64,000 nt of DNA, taken from the NCBI GenBank assembly GCA_017550165.1, contig JAFZQH010000015.1:1-64000 (forward strand). Direction: 5' to 3'. A program made the translations under genes and the position numbers. Under the pieces are notes generated by a model. It did no database searches, was not told the DNA's origin, and saw only the letters and a program-made list of their open reading frames with translations. This stretch comes from Lachnospiraceae bacterium (lineage in GTDB: Bacteria; Bacillota; Clostridia; Lachnospirales; Lachnospiraceae). Numbering within the stretch: position 1 is the first letter of the stretch; each line of letters starts with the position of its first letter. Below, in pieces: positions 19,527-29,091 of this stretch.

Positions 19527-20549
19527 TCATTTCCCTTGAGAAAGAGCCATAGTACGTTCAAACCCGACCTTGGACCACGTCTCTTCGGTCTTTACCTCCA
19601 GAGCTTCTTTCCACGGCGTTGTAACCTCTTCATACTTAGCCTGTTCTCTCTCGGAAATGATGCTCTTCTTCTTATTATCCGTGGCTTCTCTGTCGAATTC
19701 CTTATCAAGCCTTATAACAAACAAAAGTCCATCGGCTTCGAAGGGTTCGGAGTACTCTCCCTCTTTAAGCTTATCCGCCTCTTTCCTGACTTCTTCCACC
19801 GTTCCGTCGTCATTCTTGCCATATGAATCGGTCTTAACGGTCTCATCTATGGCCTTGGCAAGTTCATCAAAATTACCGCCTGCCTTGGCGTCCTCGGCAA
19901 GCTTGGCCATTTTCTTTCTTACCTCTGCCTTCTCGTCATCGGTAAGATCCACTACATCACCATTCTCTCCTGCTTTGGAATTCAGATCCAGGCTCACATA
20001 TGAGAAGGATCTCTGTGCTGCTTCCTCATCGGTAACATTCTTATCAGCCGTAGCCTTGATGGCATTGGCAACCTTAGTCCTTACGGTATAAAGTCTCAGG
20101 AGTTCAGCAACATCCTCTTCCCGTGTAACGGCATACCCGCTCTTAACCACTGATCCATTCCTGTTCATAAACGACTTGGCCGTCTCTTTAATCGTATTCA
20201 TCTCCTGCTCGGTGAGTTCAATGTTATATTCGGACTTATGGGCATCTGCTGCGTACATTTCCTGAAGAGAATCCATAACGCCCTTCTTGACATTCTCTCC
20301 CAATGTCTCGCCGGAACCGTCTTCGTCTTTAGTCCACATATCATCACCGAAATATGCCTTGTAATATGTATCGTAATTGGCCTGCTGCATTCTCAAAAGA
20401 ATGTTGGCAAGCCCGAAAGCTATCTTGGTATCTCCTATAGTAGCAACTGTAGTTCCCGGATCTATACTATTGGCACTGCATCCGGAAAGGATAAATGATG
20501 CAGTCATAACAGCAGCCAGTATCGCTCCCGCTATCTTCTTTCTGATCAT
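19527..20549 (-). CDS. PrsA-like peptidyl-prolyl isomerase lipoprotein
   Basis: Start chosen at the ATG at 20549, 9 bases after a perfect AGGAGG; a longer frame exists upstream but lacks a site. The 340-residue product has a lipoprotein signal peptide with lipobox LSGC. It has a SurA/PrsA-like N-terminal helical region, then a weak parvulin domain (about 195-300: SYVSLDL... NFDELAKAI... YSEPFEADGLLFVIRLD). This would assist folding of secreted proteins outside the membrane. The parvulin core is divergent, so isomerase activity is uncertain. Promoter at 20597-20625. Confidence 0.8.
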   Translation of the reverse strand: MIRKKIAGAILAAVMTASFILSGCSANSIDPGTTVATIGDTKIAFGLANILLRMQQANYDTYYKAYFGDDMWTKDEDGSGETLGENVKKGVMDSLQEMYAADAHKSEYNIELTEQEMNTIKETAKSFMNRNGSVVKSGYAVTREEDVAELLRLYTVRTKVANAIKATADKNVTDEEAAQRSFSYVSLDLNSKAGENGDVVDLTDDEKAEVRKKMAKLAEDAKAGGNFDELAKAIDETVKTDSYGKNDDGTVEEVRKEADKLKEGEYSEPFEADGLLFVIRLDKEFDREATDNKKKSIISEREQAKYEEVTTPWKEALEVKTEETWSKVGFERTMALSQGK

Positions 20550-20596
20550 ATGGTAAAACCTCCTATCTTCTGTCCGTCTACCCAGACACATAGAAC

Positions 20597-20625
20597 ATTA
20601 TATTATCAATGAAGAATATTTACAA
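20597..20625 (-). promoter_or_regulatory. Sigma-A promoter of the PrsA-like gene
   Basis: TTGTAA, 17-base spacer, perfect TATAAT on the minus strand, about 48 bases ahead of the start codon. Confidence 0.75.
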
Positions 20626-20632
20626 GATAATC

Positions 20633-20661
20633 TTGCAAATGCTTTTATGCGGTGATAAGAT
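20633..20661 (+). promoter_or_regulatory. Sigma-A promoter of the 20.7-kb membrane protein gene
   Basis: TTGCAA, 17-base spacer ending in TGA (extended -10), TAAGAT on the plus strand. It is back-to-back with the promoter at 20597-20625. Confidence 0.65.
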
Positions 20662-20698
20662 TTAGGAAAACCGTTTGTTTGTATAGGAGGAGATTAAT

Positions 20699-21358
20699 AT
20701 GAGCTATCCAAATGCCTCAGAAGGCGTTAAAAAGATCTTTACCGGTGAGATCCTCGGTCTGGTAGGAACACTCGTACTGCTGATCGGGACCGGCCTCGGA
20801 GTTGTGGGTCTTGCATCCACCCTGAGCCAGAACGATGCCGGCGGAGCCATTGCAGCAGGATTCGGGACCGTAGCAGTTCTTCTTATCGGTTCCGTAGTGT
20901 CGGTGGTTGGCGCGATCATGACACTGATCGGACTCAGCACTGCTTCCAAGGATCAGAAGAATTTTAAATATGCATTTTACGCTATCCTGGTTTACATCGT
21001 TTTAGCCATCGTGTCCGGATCATTTTCAGCCAATCCCACTCTCCAGAGCCTGCTTACGGCATTTGCCAACGCCGCCAATCTGGCGAGCACCATCTTTGTG
21101 ATCCAGGCTATCATCGAGATCGCAACTCAGTTTAACCAGGTCGAGGTTGCCATCAAGGGCAGAGCACAGATGCTGATGATCCTTGTGATCCAGATCCTTG
21201 CCATACTTGCCAATGTTGCAGTCAGCTTCATGGGCGGACAGACCGGCTCCATCGTTGCCGGCGTCATCGCCATCGTAGCTATCCTGCTCAGTATTGCCCA
21301 GTATGTCCTTTATCTGCTGCTTCTTACAAAGGCCAAGACAATGCTTGAGACCATCTAG
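20699..21358 (+). CDS. Small multi-pass membrane protein, unknown function
   Basis: 219 residues with five or six hydrophobic segments (about 18-45, 52-78, 88-108, 118-138, 155-175, 182-210), a short cytoplasmic N-terminus, and Gly/Ala/Val-rich helices. No family signature or charged catalytic motif is recognised. A perfect AGGAGG site precedes the ATG. It is a monocistronic unit with its own promoter and a terminator at 21383-21412. A homologue-type annotation cannot be given; a role in transport or envelope sensing is only a guess. Confidence 0.75.
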   Translation: MSYPNASEGVKKIFTGEILGLVGTLVLLIGTGLGVVGLASTLSQNDAGGAIAAGFGTVAVLLIGSVVSVVGAIMTLIGLSTASKDQKNFKYAFYAILVYIVLAIVSGSFSANPTLQSLLTAFANAANLASTIFVIQAIIEIATQFNQVEVAIKGRAQMLMILVIQILAILANVAVSFMGGQTGSIVAGVIAIVAILLSIAQYVLYLLLLTKAKTMLETI

Positions 21359-21382
21359 TTTTACAGTTCAATGAAATGATTA

Positions 21383-21412
21383 AGGCGTTTCATCCCTTGC
21401 GGTGAAACGCCT
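21383..21412. terminator. Bidirectional hairpin between convergent genes
   Basis: A 10-bp perfect stem (AGGCGTTTCA / TGAAACGCCT) with a 10-base loop. U-runs are weak on both sides, so it is a moderate terminator. Confidence 0.6.
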
Positions 21413-21424
21413 ATTATTGTCCTG

Positions 21425-22546
21425 TTACATTTTAACAAGTTCATACTCCCTTGTTCCGATCCCCAGCTTCTCCGCATGCTCAAGGGTCTCTTCCCAGGCA
21501 ACATTGGGATTACTGTTATGCCATACATTGCCATGATCGTGGAAATCAGGTCTTGCCATATTATCTCCAAGCTGGCTGTTCCTAACAGGCTCTGCCTTCT
21601 GACACAGGTCTACACAGGCCTGATCCAGGGCAACCGGATCAAATGATGCCAGCATTCCGATATCCGGCAGGATGGGGGCATCATTCTCCCCATGACAGTC
21701 ACAGTTGGGCGATACATCCGTTATGAGGCTGATATGGAAACAGGGCCTGCCGTTAACTACCGCAGCCGTATACTCTGCCATCTTGCATCCCAGGATCTGG
21801 GGTGCATTCCAGTTCTTATTCCTGATGGCATCAAAGGCACAGGCTCCTATGCATCGTCCGCAGCCCTTACACTTATCAATGTCGATCACAGCCTTTTTAT
21901 CCTTATAGCTTATGGCGTCAGAGCCGCACTCTTTAGCACACCTCCTGCAGCCCCTGCACTTCTCTTCATTTACTTCAGGCTTGCCGCTGTTATGCTGCTG
22001 CATCTTTCCTGCCCGGCTTCCGCATCCCATTCCTATATTCTTAATGGCTCCGCCGAAACCGGTCATCTCATGTCCCTTAAAATGAGTAAGGGATATAAAT
22101 ACGTCCGCATCCATTACAGCCCGCCCTATATAAGCCTCTTTGCAGTACTCAGCCCCCGGAACCTCCACAATGATATCATCGGTTCCGCGAAGTCCGTCGG
22201 CTATGATGATCTGACAGCCGGTGGTGACAGTATTGAAGCCGTTGATGTTGGCGCAGTCCAAGTGCTCGAGGGCATGCTTCCGGCTTCCGGGATACAGGGT
22301 GTTACAGTCGGTCAAAAAGGGAAGACCGCCCCTATCCTTTACAACATCCGCAACAGCCTTGGCGTAATTAGGCCTCAGATATGCCAGATTACCCAATTCT
22401 CCGAAATGCATCTTTATGGCGACAAACTTACCCTCCATATCGATGGTCTCGATCCCTGCCGTCTTTATCAGTTTCTGAAGTTTTGCCGGCAGGCTGACTC
22501 CCAGTTCCGTTCTGAAATCAGTAAAATATACTTTTGATCTGTCCAT
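21425..22546 (-). CDS. DUF362 protein with two 4Fe-4S clusters
   Basis: 373 residues. The first part (about 1-190) is the DUF362 domain with SLTHFKGHEMTGFGGAIKN, typical of this family. Two ferredoxin-type clusters follow: CRGCRRCAKEC and CKGCGRCIGAC. Members are redox proteins of unknown reaction, common in strict anaerobes. No signal peptide is seen, so it is cytoplasmic. It stands alone between convergent and divergent neighbours. Confidence 0.88.
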   Translation of the reverse strand: MDRSKVYFTDFRTELGVSLPAKLQKLIKTAGIETIDMEGKFVAIKMHFGELGNLAYLRPNYAKAVADVVKDRGGLPFLTDCNTLYPGSRKHALEHLDCANINGFNTVTTGCQIIIADGLRGTDDIIVEVPGAEYCKEAYIGRAVMDADVFISLTHFKGHEMTGFGGAIKNIGMGCGSRAGKMQQHNSGKPEVNEEKCRGCRRCAKECGSDAISYKDKKAVIDIDKCKGCGRCIGACAFDAIRNKNWNAPQILGCKMAEYTAAVVNGRPCFHISLITDVSPNCDCHGENDAPILPDIGMLASFDPVALDQACVDLCQKAEPVRNSQLGDNMARPDFHDHGNVWHNSNPNVAWEETLEHAEKLGIGTREYELVKM

Positions 22547-22709
22547 TTACCTTCCCTCCCTTAGCCATATGAACACTGCTGAAGTTATGTTACATTGTAC
22601 GATATCACGGCCTTCTTGACAAGAAGAGCCGGCTCTTTCTTTTTTCCTATTGTTTTCCCTCGCAGGGCTGTGCTATAATCATTCGGTCAGTAAGATGATC
22701 ATTATCATT

Positions 22710-22787
22710 AGCTAGGGGTGCCAAACATAAACAGGCTGAGATCATACCCTCTCACTTGATCCGGGTCATACCGGCGTAAGGAAGCTT
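22710..22787 (+). ncRNA. TPP (thiamine pyrophosphate) riboswitch
   Basis: The THI-box consensus is plain: GGGGTGCC, then GGCTGAGATCATACCC, then TTGATCCGGGTCATACCGG and CGTAAGGAAGC. AGCT at both ends can close the P1 stem. It lies upstream of thiT, a thiamine transporter, which fits its known role of lowering thiamine-gene expression when TPP is abundant. Confidence 0.95.
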
Positions 22788-22802
22788 TTGTTTTATCGCG
22801 TC

Positions 22803-22831
22803 CCTCCGGCTTATTATCAGGAGGTTTTTTT
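22803..22831 (+). promoter_or_regulatory. Expression platform: SD-sequestering hairpin with U-run
   Basis: CCTCC at 22803-22807 can pair with the Shine-Dalgarno sequence GGAGG at 22820-22824, which lies 7 bases before the thiT start. The stem is immediately followed by seven T residues reaching the ATG. The hairpin could therefore block ribosome binding and also act as a weak terminator. Confidence 0.6.
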
Positions 22832-23524
22832 ATGTCACTTTTTCTAAACTGGAACGAAGAAAATTACGAGTATGTCCTGACTACTCCGGGCTATATCGCT
22901 CTTGCGCTTATCCTTGTTGCGGTGCTGGTTGTTATCGCGCTCCTGAAGAAGGATAACCGGCAGAGCCTGAGCGCCGGTGAAATGTCTTTTTGCGCCGCTG
23001 CCATCGCGCTTTCCACCGTTACTTCCTTTATAAAATTCTCGTCCCTTCCCTACGGCGGTTCCATTACTTTATTCTCAATGCTGTTTATCTGCCTGACAGG
23101 TTATGTGTTCGGGACCAGGATCGGAGTTATGACCGGTGTGGCCTACGGAATGGTCCAGCTTATTACCGGGCCCTACATATATCATCCTATCCAGGTTATC
23201 CTGGATTATCCTGCAGCCTTTGGCGCCCTGGGTCTTGCCGGGTTATTCTCCCGCTCAAAGAAGGGGATCATCCCGGGATATCTGGTTGGTGTCCTGTGCA
23301 GATATGCCTGCCATGTCGTATCCGGTTATGTCTTCTTTGCATCCTACGCTCCGGAGGGAACGAATCCCGTAATATACACCCTGGGGTATAATGCGACTTA
23401 TATCCTTCCGGAAATGATAGCTACTATCGTGGTCATTTCCATCCCCGCCGTTACGGATGCCATATCCAGGATCAGGCTGATGTTCGAGCAGGAAACCGCA
23501 GGAATGACGCAGCACAATTACTGA
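22832..23524 (+). CDS. thiT: Thiamine transporter ThiT (ECF S component)
   Basis: A 230-residue membrane protein with about six to seven hydrophobic segments. It binds thiamine and works with the shared energy-coupling-factor module (EcfA, EcfA', EcfT), which is not in this window. The segment SSLPYGGSITLFSMLFI matches the ThiT family region around helix 1-2, and the HPIQVILDYPAAF block is characteristic. An extra N-terminal helix (about 17-38) precedes the usual start of the family. A TPP riboswitch controls it. Its stop overlaps the stop of the convergent mfd gene by 7 bases. Confidence 0.93.
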   Translation: MSLFLNWNEENYEYVLTTPGYIALALILVAVLVVIALLKKDNRQSLSAGEMSFCAAAIALSTVTSFIKFSSLPYGGSITLFSMLFICLTGYVFGTRIGVMTGVAYGMVQLITGPYIYHPIQVILDYPAAFGALGLAGLFSRSKKGIIPGYLVGVLCRYACHVVSGYVFFASYAPEGTNPVIYTLGYNATYILPEMIATIVVISIPAVTDAISRIRLMFEQETAGMTQHNY

Positions 23525-26500
23525 TCCCCAAGGAGGGTATTTATCATATCTTCAACCAAACCACGGCAGGTTTCTATCACTGAAGCCTGCTTTCCTTTTT
23601 CTTTGGGGATGGAATAGGTGAAATAGGGGATAGCCTCAGGCCTGAAGCCCAAGCGTCCCTTGTATTTTTCAATAAGGACAGGGATCTGTTCCGGATTGAC
23701 CTTTGCCCTTTCATACATGGTTATCTTTACGTATATACCTTTCTGGGATATCTCCGTGATATAAGCCTTATGGGCCAGAGCCTTTAAGGATGCGATATCC
23801 ATCAGGTTCTCCACCAGTTTCGGAAGGTTGCCGAAACGATCCAGGAGTTCGGAATACATATCATCATAATCCTCTTTTGTGCTGATCTCCGCTATCCTCT
23901 TATAAATATCGAACTTCTGGAATTCACCGGCTATATATCTGTCAGGGATAAAAGCATCCACATCCAGATCTATGGTGGTCTCGTATATATCCTCTTTAAC
24001 ATCGCCTTTAAGGTGGGATACCGCCTCGTTAAGAAGTTTGCAGTACATATCGTATCCCACGGCAGACATGTTGCCGCTCTGTTCCACTCCCAAGAGGTTA
24101 CCTGCCCCCCTTATCTCCAGATCTCTCATGGCGATCCTTATTCCTGAACCAAGCTCCGTAAACTCCTTGATGGCATGAAGTCTCTTTTCTGCCGTCTCCT
24201 GCAGCATCTTGTTCCTGCGGTACATGAGATATGCGTATGCATTGCGGTTGGACCGTCCCACACGACCCCTCAACTGGTAAAGCTGGGAAAGTCCCATATT
24301 GTCCGAATCATGAATGATGATGGTGTTGACATTTGTAATATCCATTCCTGTCTCGATTATAGTCGTGGATACCAGCACATCGATCTCTCCGTTTACGAAA
24401 TCGTACATTATATCTTCCAGCCGTCTCTCCCGCATCTGTCCATGGGCGTATTCCACCCTGGCCTCGGGCACCATGGCGGCTATCCGGTCCCTCATCTCGT
24501 CTATATCCCGGACCCTGTTATAAACGTAGTATACCTGGCCTCCCCTTGACAGTTCCCTGTTAATGGCCTCCCGCACCATCTCTTCGTCATATTCCATAAC
24601 GAAGGTCTGGACCGGCATCCTGTCCATGGGGGGCTCTTCCAGAACGCTCATATCCCTTATGCCTATAAGGCTCATATGAAGGGTCCTGGGAATAGGTGTA
24701 GCAGACAAGGCCAGCACATCTACCCTGTTGCGCAGCTTCTTTATCTTCTCTTTATGCGCCACTCCGAAACGTTGCTCCTCATCTATGATAAGAACTCCCA
24801 GGTCCTTAAATGATACATCTGACGAAAGGACCCGGTGGGTGGCTATGACAATGTCCACCGATCCGCTCTTTAAGCCTTCAATGGTCTTCTTCTGCTGGGC
24901 AGTGGAGCGGAAGCGACAGAGAAGGTCCACCCTTACGGGATAATCCTTCATCCTCTGGATAAAGGTGTTGTAATGCTGCTGGGCCAGGATAGTGGTAGGA
25001 ACCAGATACACTACCTGTTTGCCCTCCTGAACAGCCTTGAAGGCTACCCGCAGCGCGATCTCGGTCTTGCCGTACCCCACATCACCGCATATAAGGCGGT
25101 CCATGATCTTGGTGCTCTCCATATCCTTCTTTGCCGCTTCAATGGCAAGAAGCTGGTCTGCCGTCTCTTCGTAGGGAAATGTCTCCTCAAACTCCTTCTG
25201 CCATACGGTATCCTCGCCATACCTGTAGCCTTCCTTTGCCTGTCTGAGGGCATAGAGTTCCACCAGATCGTTTGCCACCTGCCATACGGATGACTTGACC
25301 TTGCTCTTGGTCTTTGTCCACTCAAGGCCTCCCAATTTGTTAAGCTTTGGCCTTCTTGCATCGGCTCCGGCATATTTTTGCAAAGCCTCAAGCTGAGTGG
25401 CCAGGATGTAGAGGTTATCTCCCTTGGCGTATTCGATCTTGATATAGTCCTTGGAGATGCCCTCCACTTCTATCTTCTCAATACCGCGGTAGATGCCCAG
25501 TCCGTGGTTTTCATGTACCACATAATCTCCGGGACTTATCTCCGCAAAGCTTGCAATAGCATTACCGCCGGCGGTGCGTTTTTTCTTTTTGGTCTTTCTC
25601 CTGCCGAAAATATCCGTCTCGGAAATGACTGCAAAATTAATAAGAGGATATTCAAAGCCCCGTCTTACATTCCCGAATATGACCATTATCTCTCTGGGCT
25701 GTACCACTCTGTCGGGGTCCTCGGTATAAAAACTGTTCAGGTCAAACTCCCGCAGGTCCTCCGCAAGACGCTTTGCCCTGGTAACCGAAGGGCAGAGAAG
25801 TATAACCCGGCTCCCGTTCTTTTTATATCTTTTAAGGTCCTTGGTCAGCAGTTCCATGCTGTTGTTATAGGGACTTACTGACTGACAGGAGATGTTGGAT
25901 ACATGCACAACATCCAGTTCTTTGGGAAGGGTATCCATGACGGAAAGAGCGGCTCCGCCCATGGCATTAATGGATCCTGCCACCTCTTTCACGGTCCTCA
26001 TGACCTCCAGCTGGCCTGATAAGACATAGCCCCGCTCCAGCCTTCCGGACATGCTTTCCGTATATTCATTCTCCACAGCCCGGAGCATCTCCATAGCCCG
26101 GACCGGCTCATCCAATATCAGGAGGGTATCCTCCGGGAAATAATCCGTAAATGAACATGTCTCGTCATAAAAGTATCTTATGAAACTGTCAGCACGGCCT
26201 GACGTGCCTGTCTCCGTAAGTTCCTCTGCCACTTCGTCTATAACCGTTTTTATGCGGTGGGCTTCCTCTGTCTTCATGGACTTTCTGAAGGTCTCATATA
26301 TTTTCTTCGCTTCGGACCTCATTTTCCCGGTTGCCTTTTTTATACGGTCCTTGTCTGCAATGATCTCCGTGGCCGGGTAAATGCGCAGTTCATCCACAGT
26401 CTCAATAGACCGCTGGGAGGCCGCATCGAAGGATCGGATGGTATCGATCTCATCATCCCAGAGCTCTATCCTGAAGGGAGTCTCCTCAGTAAGCGGATAT

Positions 26501-27036
26501 ACGTCAACGATCCCACCCCGGACAGAGAACTGCCCCGGCTGCTCTGCCTGATAATTTTTTTCATAGCCAAGCATGACCAGGTCGGCTGTGAACTCATCGG
26601 TATTGATGATGTCCCCCGGCTTGATGGACAGTATTGACGCTTTTATGATCTCCGGAGGAATAAGGGAATCCATAAAGGCATTGACAGTAGTGAACACCGT
26701 AACGTTCTCATTCTCCAGCAGGGCCTTGATGGCTATCATCCTCTCCCTGGTAATAAGATTGCCGTGTATATCCGACTGAAAGAAGATCAGATCCTTGGCG
26801 GGATATATCACCGCATCCCTGTCAAAGAGCCGGTAATCCTCATAGAGTTCCCGCATGTTTGTTTCACTAAAAGAAGCAATGATCTTCTTTGAAAAACCAT
26901 TGCCCAGTACATATGCCATATGTGCTTTCTGGGAATCAACACATCCCGTGATCTGTGTGATCCCCGGACCGCCTAAACTTCTTTTGACCTGAAGGAGTTC
27001 CTCCAACTCCTCCATGGGTTCCGTAAAACATTTCAA
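23518..27036 (-). CDS. mfd: Transcription-repair coupling factor Mfd
   Basis: Removes RNA polymerase stalled at DNA damage and recruits UvrA. 1172 residues, the usual length. The UvrB-homology region, the RNA-polymerase interaction domain (around GDYVVHENHGLGIYRG), the RecG-like helicase domains (Walker A GDVGYGKTE, DEEQ box, QLRGRVGRS) and the C-terminal D7 domain follow in order. It starts one base after pth stops, so the two are tightly coupled, a common arrangement. Its partner gene uvrC is also in the window but unlinked. Confidence 0.98.
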   Translation of the reverse strand: MKCFTEPMEELEELLQVKRSLGGPGITQITGCVDSQKAHMAYVLGNGFSKKIIASFSETNMRELYEDYRLFDRDAVIYPAKDLIFFQSDIHGNLITRERMIAIKALLENENVTVFTTVNAFMDSLIPPEIIKASILSIKPGDIINTDEFTADLVMLGYEKNYQAEQPGQFSVRGGIVDVYPLTEETPFRIELWDDEIDTIRSFDAASQRSIETVDELRIYPATEIIADKDRIKKATGKMRSEAKKIYETFRKSMKTEEAHRIKTVIDEVAEELTETGTSGRADSFIRYFYDETCSFTDYFPEDTLLILDEPVRAMEMLRAVENEYTESMSGRLERGYVLSGQLEVMRTVKEVAGSINAMGGAALSVMDTLPKELDVVHVSNISCQSVSPYNNSMELLTKDLKRYKKNGSRVILLCPSVTRAKRLAEDLREFDLNSFYTEDPDRVVQPREIMVIFGNVRRGFEYPLINFAVISETDIFGRRKTKKKKRTAGGNAIASFAEISPGDYVVHENHGLGIYRGIEKIEVEGISKDYIKIEYAKGDNLYILATQLEALQKYAGADARRPKLNKLGGLEWTKTKSKVKSSVWQVANDLVELYALRQAKEGYRYGEDTVWQKEFEETFPYEETADQLLAIEAAKKDMESTKIMDRLICGDVGYGKTEIALRVAFKAVQEGKQVVYLVPTTILAQQHYNTFIQRMKDYPVRVDLLCRFRSTAQQKKTIEGLKSGSVDIVIATHRVLSSDVSFKDLGVLIIDEEQRFGVAHKEKIKKLRNRVDVLALSATPIPRTLHMSLIGIRDMSVLEEPPMDRMPVQTFVMEYDEEMVREAINRELSRGGQVYYVYNRVRDIDEMRDRIAAMVPEARVEYAHGQMRERRLEDIMYDFVNGEIDVLVSTTIIETGMDITNVNTIIIHDSDNMGLSQLYQLRGRVGRSNRNAYAYLMYRRNKMLQETAEKRLHAIKEFTELGSGIRIAMRDLEIRGAGNLLGVEQSGNMSAVGYDMYCKLLNEAVSHLKGDVKEDIYETTIDLDVDAFIPDRYIAGEFQKFDIYKRIAEISTKEDYDDMYSELLDRFGNLPKLVENLMDIASLKALAHKAYITEISQKGIYVKITMYERAKVNPEQIPVLIEKYKGRLGFRPEAIPYFTYSIPKEKGKQASVIETCRGLVEDMINTLLGDQ

Positions 27037-27037
27037 C

Positions 27038-27619
27038 TTATGATTCTCCGCTGACCTTTCTGTTGAATTTGTTCATGGTAATCTCTATACCTTCACTGAT
27101 AATGGAAACAGTGGCATCTGCGGCACGATCGATCCCTTCTTCGATCAGAGGGATCACATCAGGTTCAAAGGGATGCAGGACATGATCTACCAGATCGGAA
27201 TGCTCCGAAGGACCGCCTATCCCCACCCGGACACGCATGAACTCCTCGGTTCCGGTAAACTTGATTATGTTCTTCATCCCGTTATGTCCCCCGGCGCTTC
27301 CTTTTTTGCGCACTCTGACATTGCCGGGTTCCAGGCTTATATCATCATATATGATGATAAGCTCCTCCGATACATCAATCTTGTAGAAATTAGTCAAAGC
27401 GGCAACACTCTCGCCGCTTAGGTTCATATAGGTCTGGGGCTTGACCAGGAGGACCTTTTGCCCCTCTATGATCCCCTGGCCACAGTAGGCCTGTCCCATA
27501 CGCTTGCTAAGATCGATCCGGTATCTGTCAGCAAGGACATCAATAGTCATAAAGCCCATATTATGTTTGGTTTTGGCATACTTAAGACCGGGATTGCCCA
27601 ATCCCACTATGATATACAT
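27038..27619 (-). CDS. pth: Peptidyl-tRNA hydrolase
   Basis: Recycles peptidyl-tRNA dropped from ribosomes. 193 residues. The signature GLGNPGLKYAKTKHNMGF contains the catalytic His near residue 20; KPQTYMNLSG and DDISLEPGNVRVRKKGSAGGHNG are the other conserved blocks. It lies between the nucleotidyltransferase gene (14-base gap) and mfd (1-base gap). Confidence 0.98.
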   Translation of the reverse strand: MYIIVGLGNPGLKYAKTKHNMGFMTIDVLADRYRIDLSKRMGQAYCGQGIIEGQKVLLVKPQTYMNLSGESVAALTNFYKIDVSEELIIIYDDISLEPGNVRVRKKGSAGGHNGMKNIIKFTGTEEFMRVRVGIGGPSEHSDLVDHVLHPFEPDVIPLIEEGIDRAADATVSIISEGIEITMNKFNRKVSGES

Positions 27620-27633
27620 TACTACGTCCCCTT

Positions 27634-28368
27634 TTACCTTTTATCGATTATTCTCCCGGCCTGTTCCAGCTGCTCAACTGTGTTGATGCCGAAGATCTCT
27701 TCCGGGTCATCAAGACAATATGCCCCCACCTTAAGTCCTTTATTCCTGATAGCAACTATAACGTCGGGAAGATAGTACTCTCCCTGGGCATTGTCGGTAG
27801 TAAGACCTGATAAGCCTTCCTTCAGTTCTTTTGAATTAAAAATATACATTCCGGAATTGATCTCGCATACCTTACGTTCTTCCTCGGATGCATCCTTGTG
27901 CTCCACATTTTTAACGAAGTTCCCCTCCTTATCCCTTATGATACGCCCATACCCGGTGGGGTCTTCCATAATGGCAGAGAGAACGGTTGCATAATTTCCC
28001 TCGTTTTTGTGGTAATCCATCAGTTTTTTTAATGTTACTCCGGTAATAAGAGGAGTATCCCCGCACAATATCAAGGTGTCTCCTTCGTCAGGAATGAAAT
28101 CCTTCGCACACATGACTGCATGACCTGTCCCCAGCTGTTCCTCCTGGTAGGCATAAGTCACATCCCTGTGGATATTCTCTTTTACCAGGTCTGCCTGATA
28201 ACCTATGACCAGGCACACCTTGTCTATCCCCGCTGAGAAAACCGCATCGATCACGTATTCCGCCAGGGCCTTATCATTTATTTTGTGAAGCACCTTGGGC
28301 AGGTCGGACTTCATTCTCGTCCCCTTTCCTGCCGCGAGGATAATGGCTCCTATATCGCTCATTTCCAA
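27634..28368 (-). CDS. GlmU-type nucleotidyltransferase lacking the acetyltransferase domain
   Basis: A 244-residue Rossmann-type nucleotidyltransferase. The motif ILAAGKGTRMKSDLPKVLH at the N-terminus and LCGDTPL near residue 103 match the uridylyltransferase half of GlmU, which turns GlcNAc-1-phosphate and UTP into UDP-GlcNAc. Normal GlmU has about 450 residues with a C-terminal left-handed beta-helix acetyltransferase. Here the protein ends after the first domain, and pth begins 14 bases later, so nothing of the second domain is left. It could be a split GlmU, with the acetylation done elsewhere, or a related sugar nucleotidyltransferase. Confidence 0.85.
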   Translation of the reverse strand: MEMSDIGAIILAAGKGTRMKSDLPKVLHKINDKALAEYVIDAVFSAGIDKVCLVIGYQADLVKENIHRDVTYAYQEEQLGTGHAVMCAKDFIPDEGDTLILCGDTPLITGVTLKKLMDYHKNEGNYATVLSAIMEDPTGYGRIIRDKEGNFVKNVEHKDASEEERKVCEINSGMYIFNSKELKEGLSGLTTDNAQGEYYLPDVIVAIRNKGLKVGAYCLDDPEEIFGINTVEQLEQAGRIIDKR

Positions 28369-28383
28369 ACTCTCCTTTTCAGG

Positions 28384-29079
28384 TCAGTTCTGTCCGTAAT
28401 AGGCATCTTTGCCGTGTTTTCTGTAGTAATGCTTATCCTGAAGGATCTGCGGAGCCGGGGCCACCTCTCTGTTGATGGTCTCCGTACGGGCCGCCATCTT
28501 GGCAACCTCCTCCAAAACCACTGCGTTATGGACTGCCTCATGGGCATCCTTTCCCCAGGTAAAGGGGCCGTGATTCTTGCAGAGCACTGCCGGCATGGCG
28601 ATATAGTCCAGGTTCATCCTTTTAAACTCATTAACTATCACATTGCCGGTATTCAGTTCATAAGCCTCGTCGATCTCTTCCTTTGTCAGGTTCCTCATGC
28701 AGGGGATCTCGCCGTAGAGATAATCCGCATGCGTGGTGCCGTAACAGGGGATCCCGCGGCCTGCCTGAGCCCAACTTGTAGCCCAGGATGAATGGGTATG
28801 GACCACTCCTCCTATATCAGGGAAATTATTATATAACACCATGTGGGTGGCCGTATCGGATGAAGGCTTGTAGTCTCCCTCCACCTTATTGCCCTTAAGA
28901 TCTACGACTACCATATCAGAGGGCCCCAGCTTATCATACTCAACCCCGCTGGGCTTGATGACAAAGAGTCCCGACTCCCGGTCGATGCCGCTTACGTTGC
29001 CCCATGTAAAGGTAACAAGCTCATACTTCGGAAGGAGCATATTCGCTTCGTAGACTTCTTCTTTTAATTTCTCTAACAT
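28384..29079 (-). CDS. araD: L-ribulose-5-phosphate 4-epimerase
   Basis: Converts L-ribulose 5-phosphate to D-xylulose 5-phosphate, feeding the pentose phosphate pathway. 231 residues, class II aldolase/epimerase fold. Zinc ligands are seen in [10 protein letters not shown] and the later [11 protein letters not shown] segment, and the KNHGPFTWG block is typical of AraD. It is 12 bases downstream of the ribulokinase-like gene. No arabinose isomerase gene is in the window. Confidence 0.94.
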   Translation of the reverse strand: MLEKLKEEVYEANMLLPKYELVTFTWGNVSGIDRESGLFVIKPSGVEYDKLGPSDMVVVDLKGNKVEGDYKPSSDTATHMVLYNNFPDIGGVVHTHSSWATSWAQAGRGIPCYGTTHADYLYGEIPCMRNLTKEEIDEAYELNTGNVIVNEFKRMNLDYIAMPAVLCKNHGPFTWGKDAHEAVHNAVVLEEVAKMAARTETINREVAPAPQILQDKHYYRKHGKDAYYGQN

Positions 29080-29091
29080 CTGTACTCTCCT

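Noticed and set aside
20550-20591. Upstream extension of the PrsA-like gene
   Set aside because: The extra 14 codons precede a perfect AGGAGG and a standard lipoprotein signal peptide starting at the downstream ATG.
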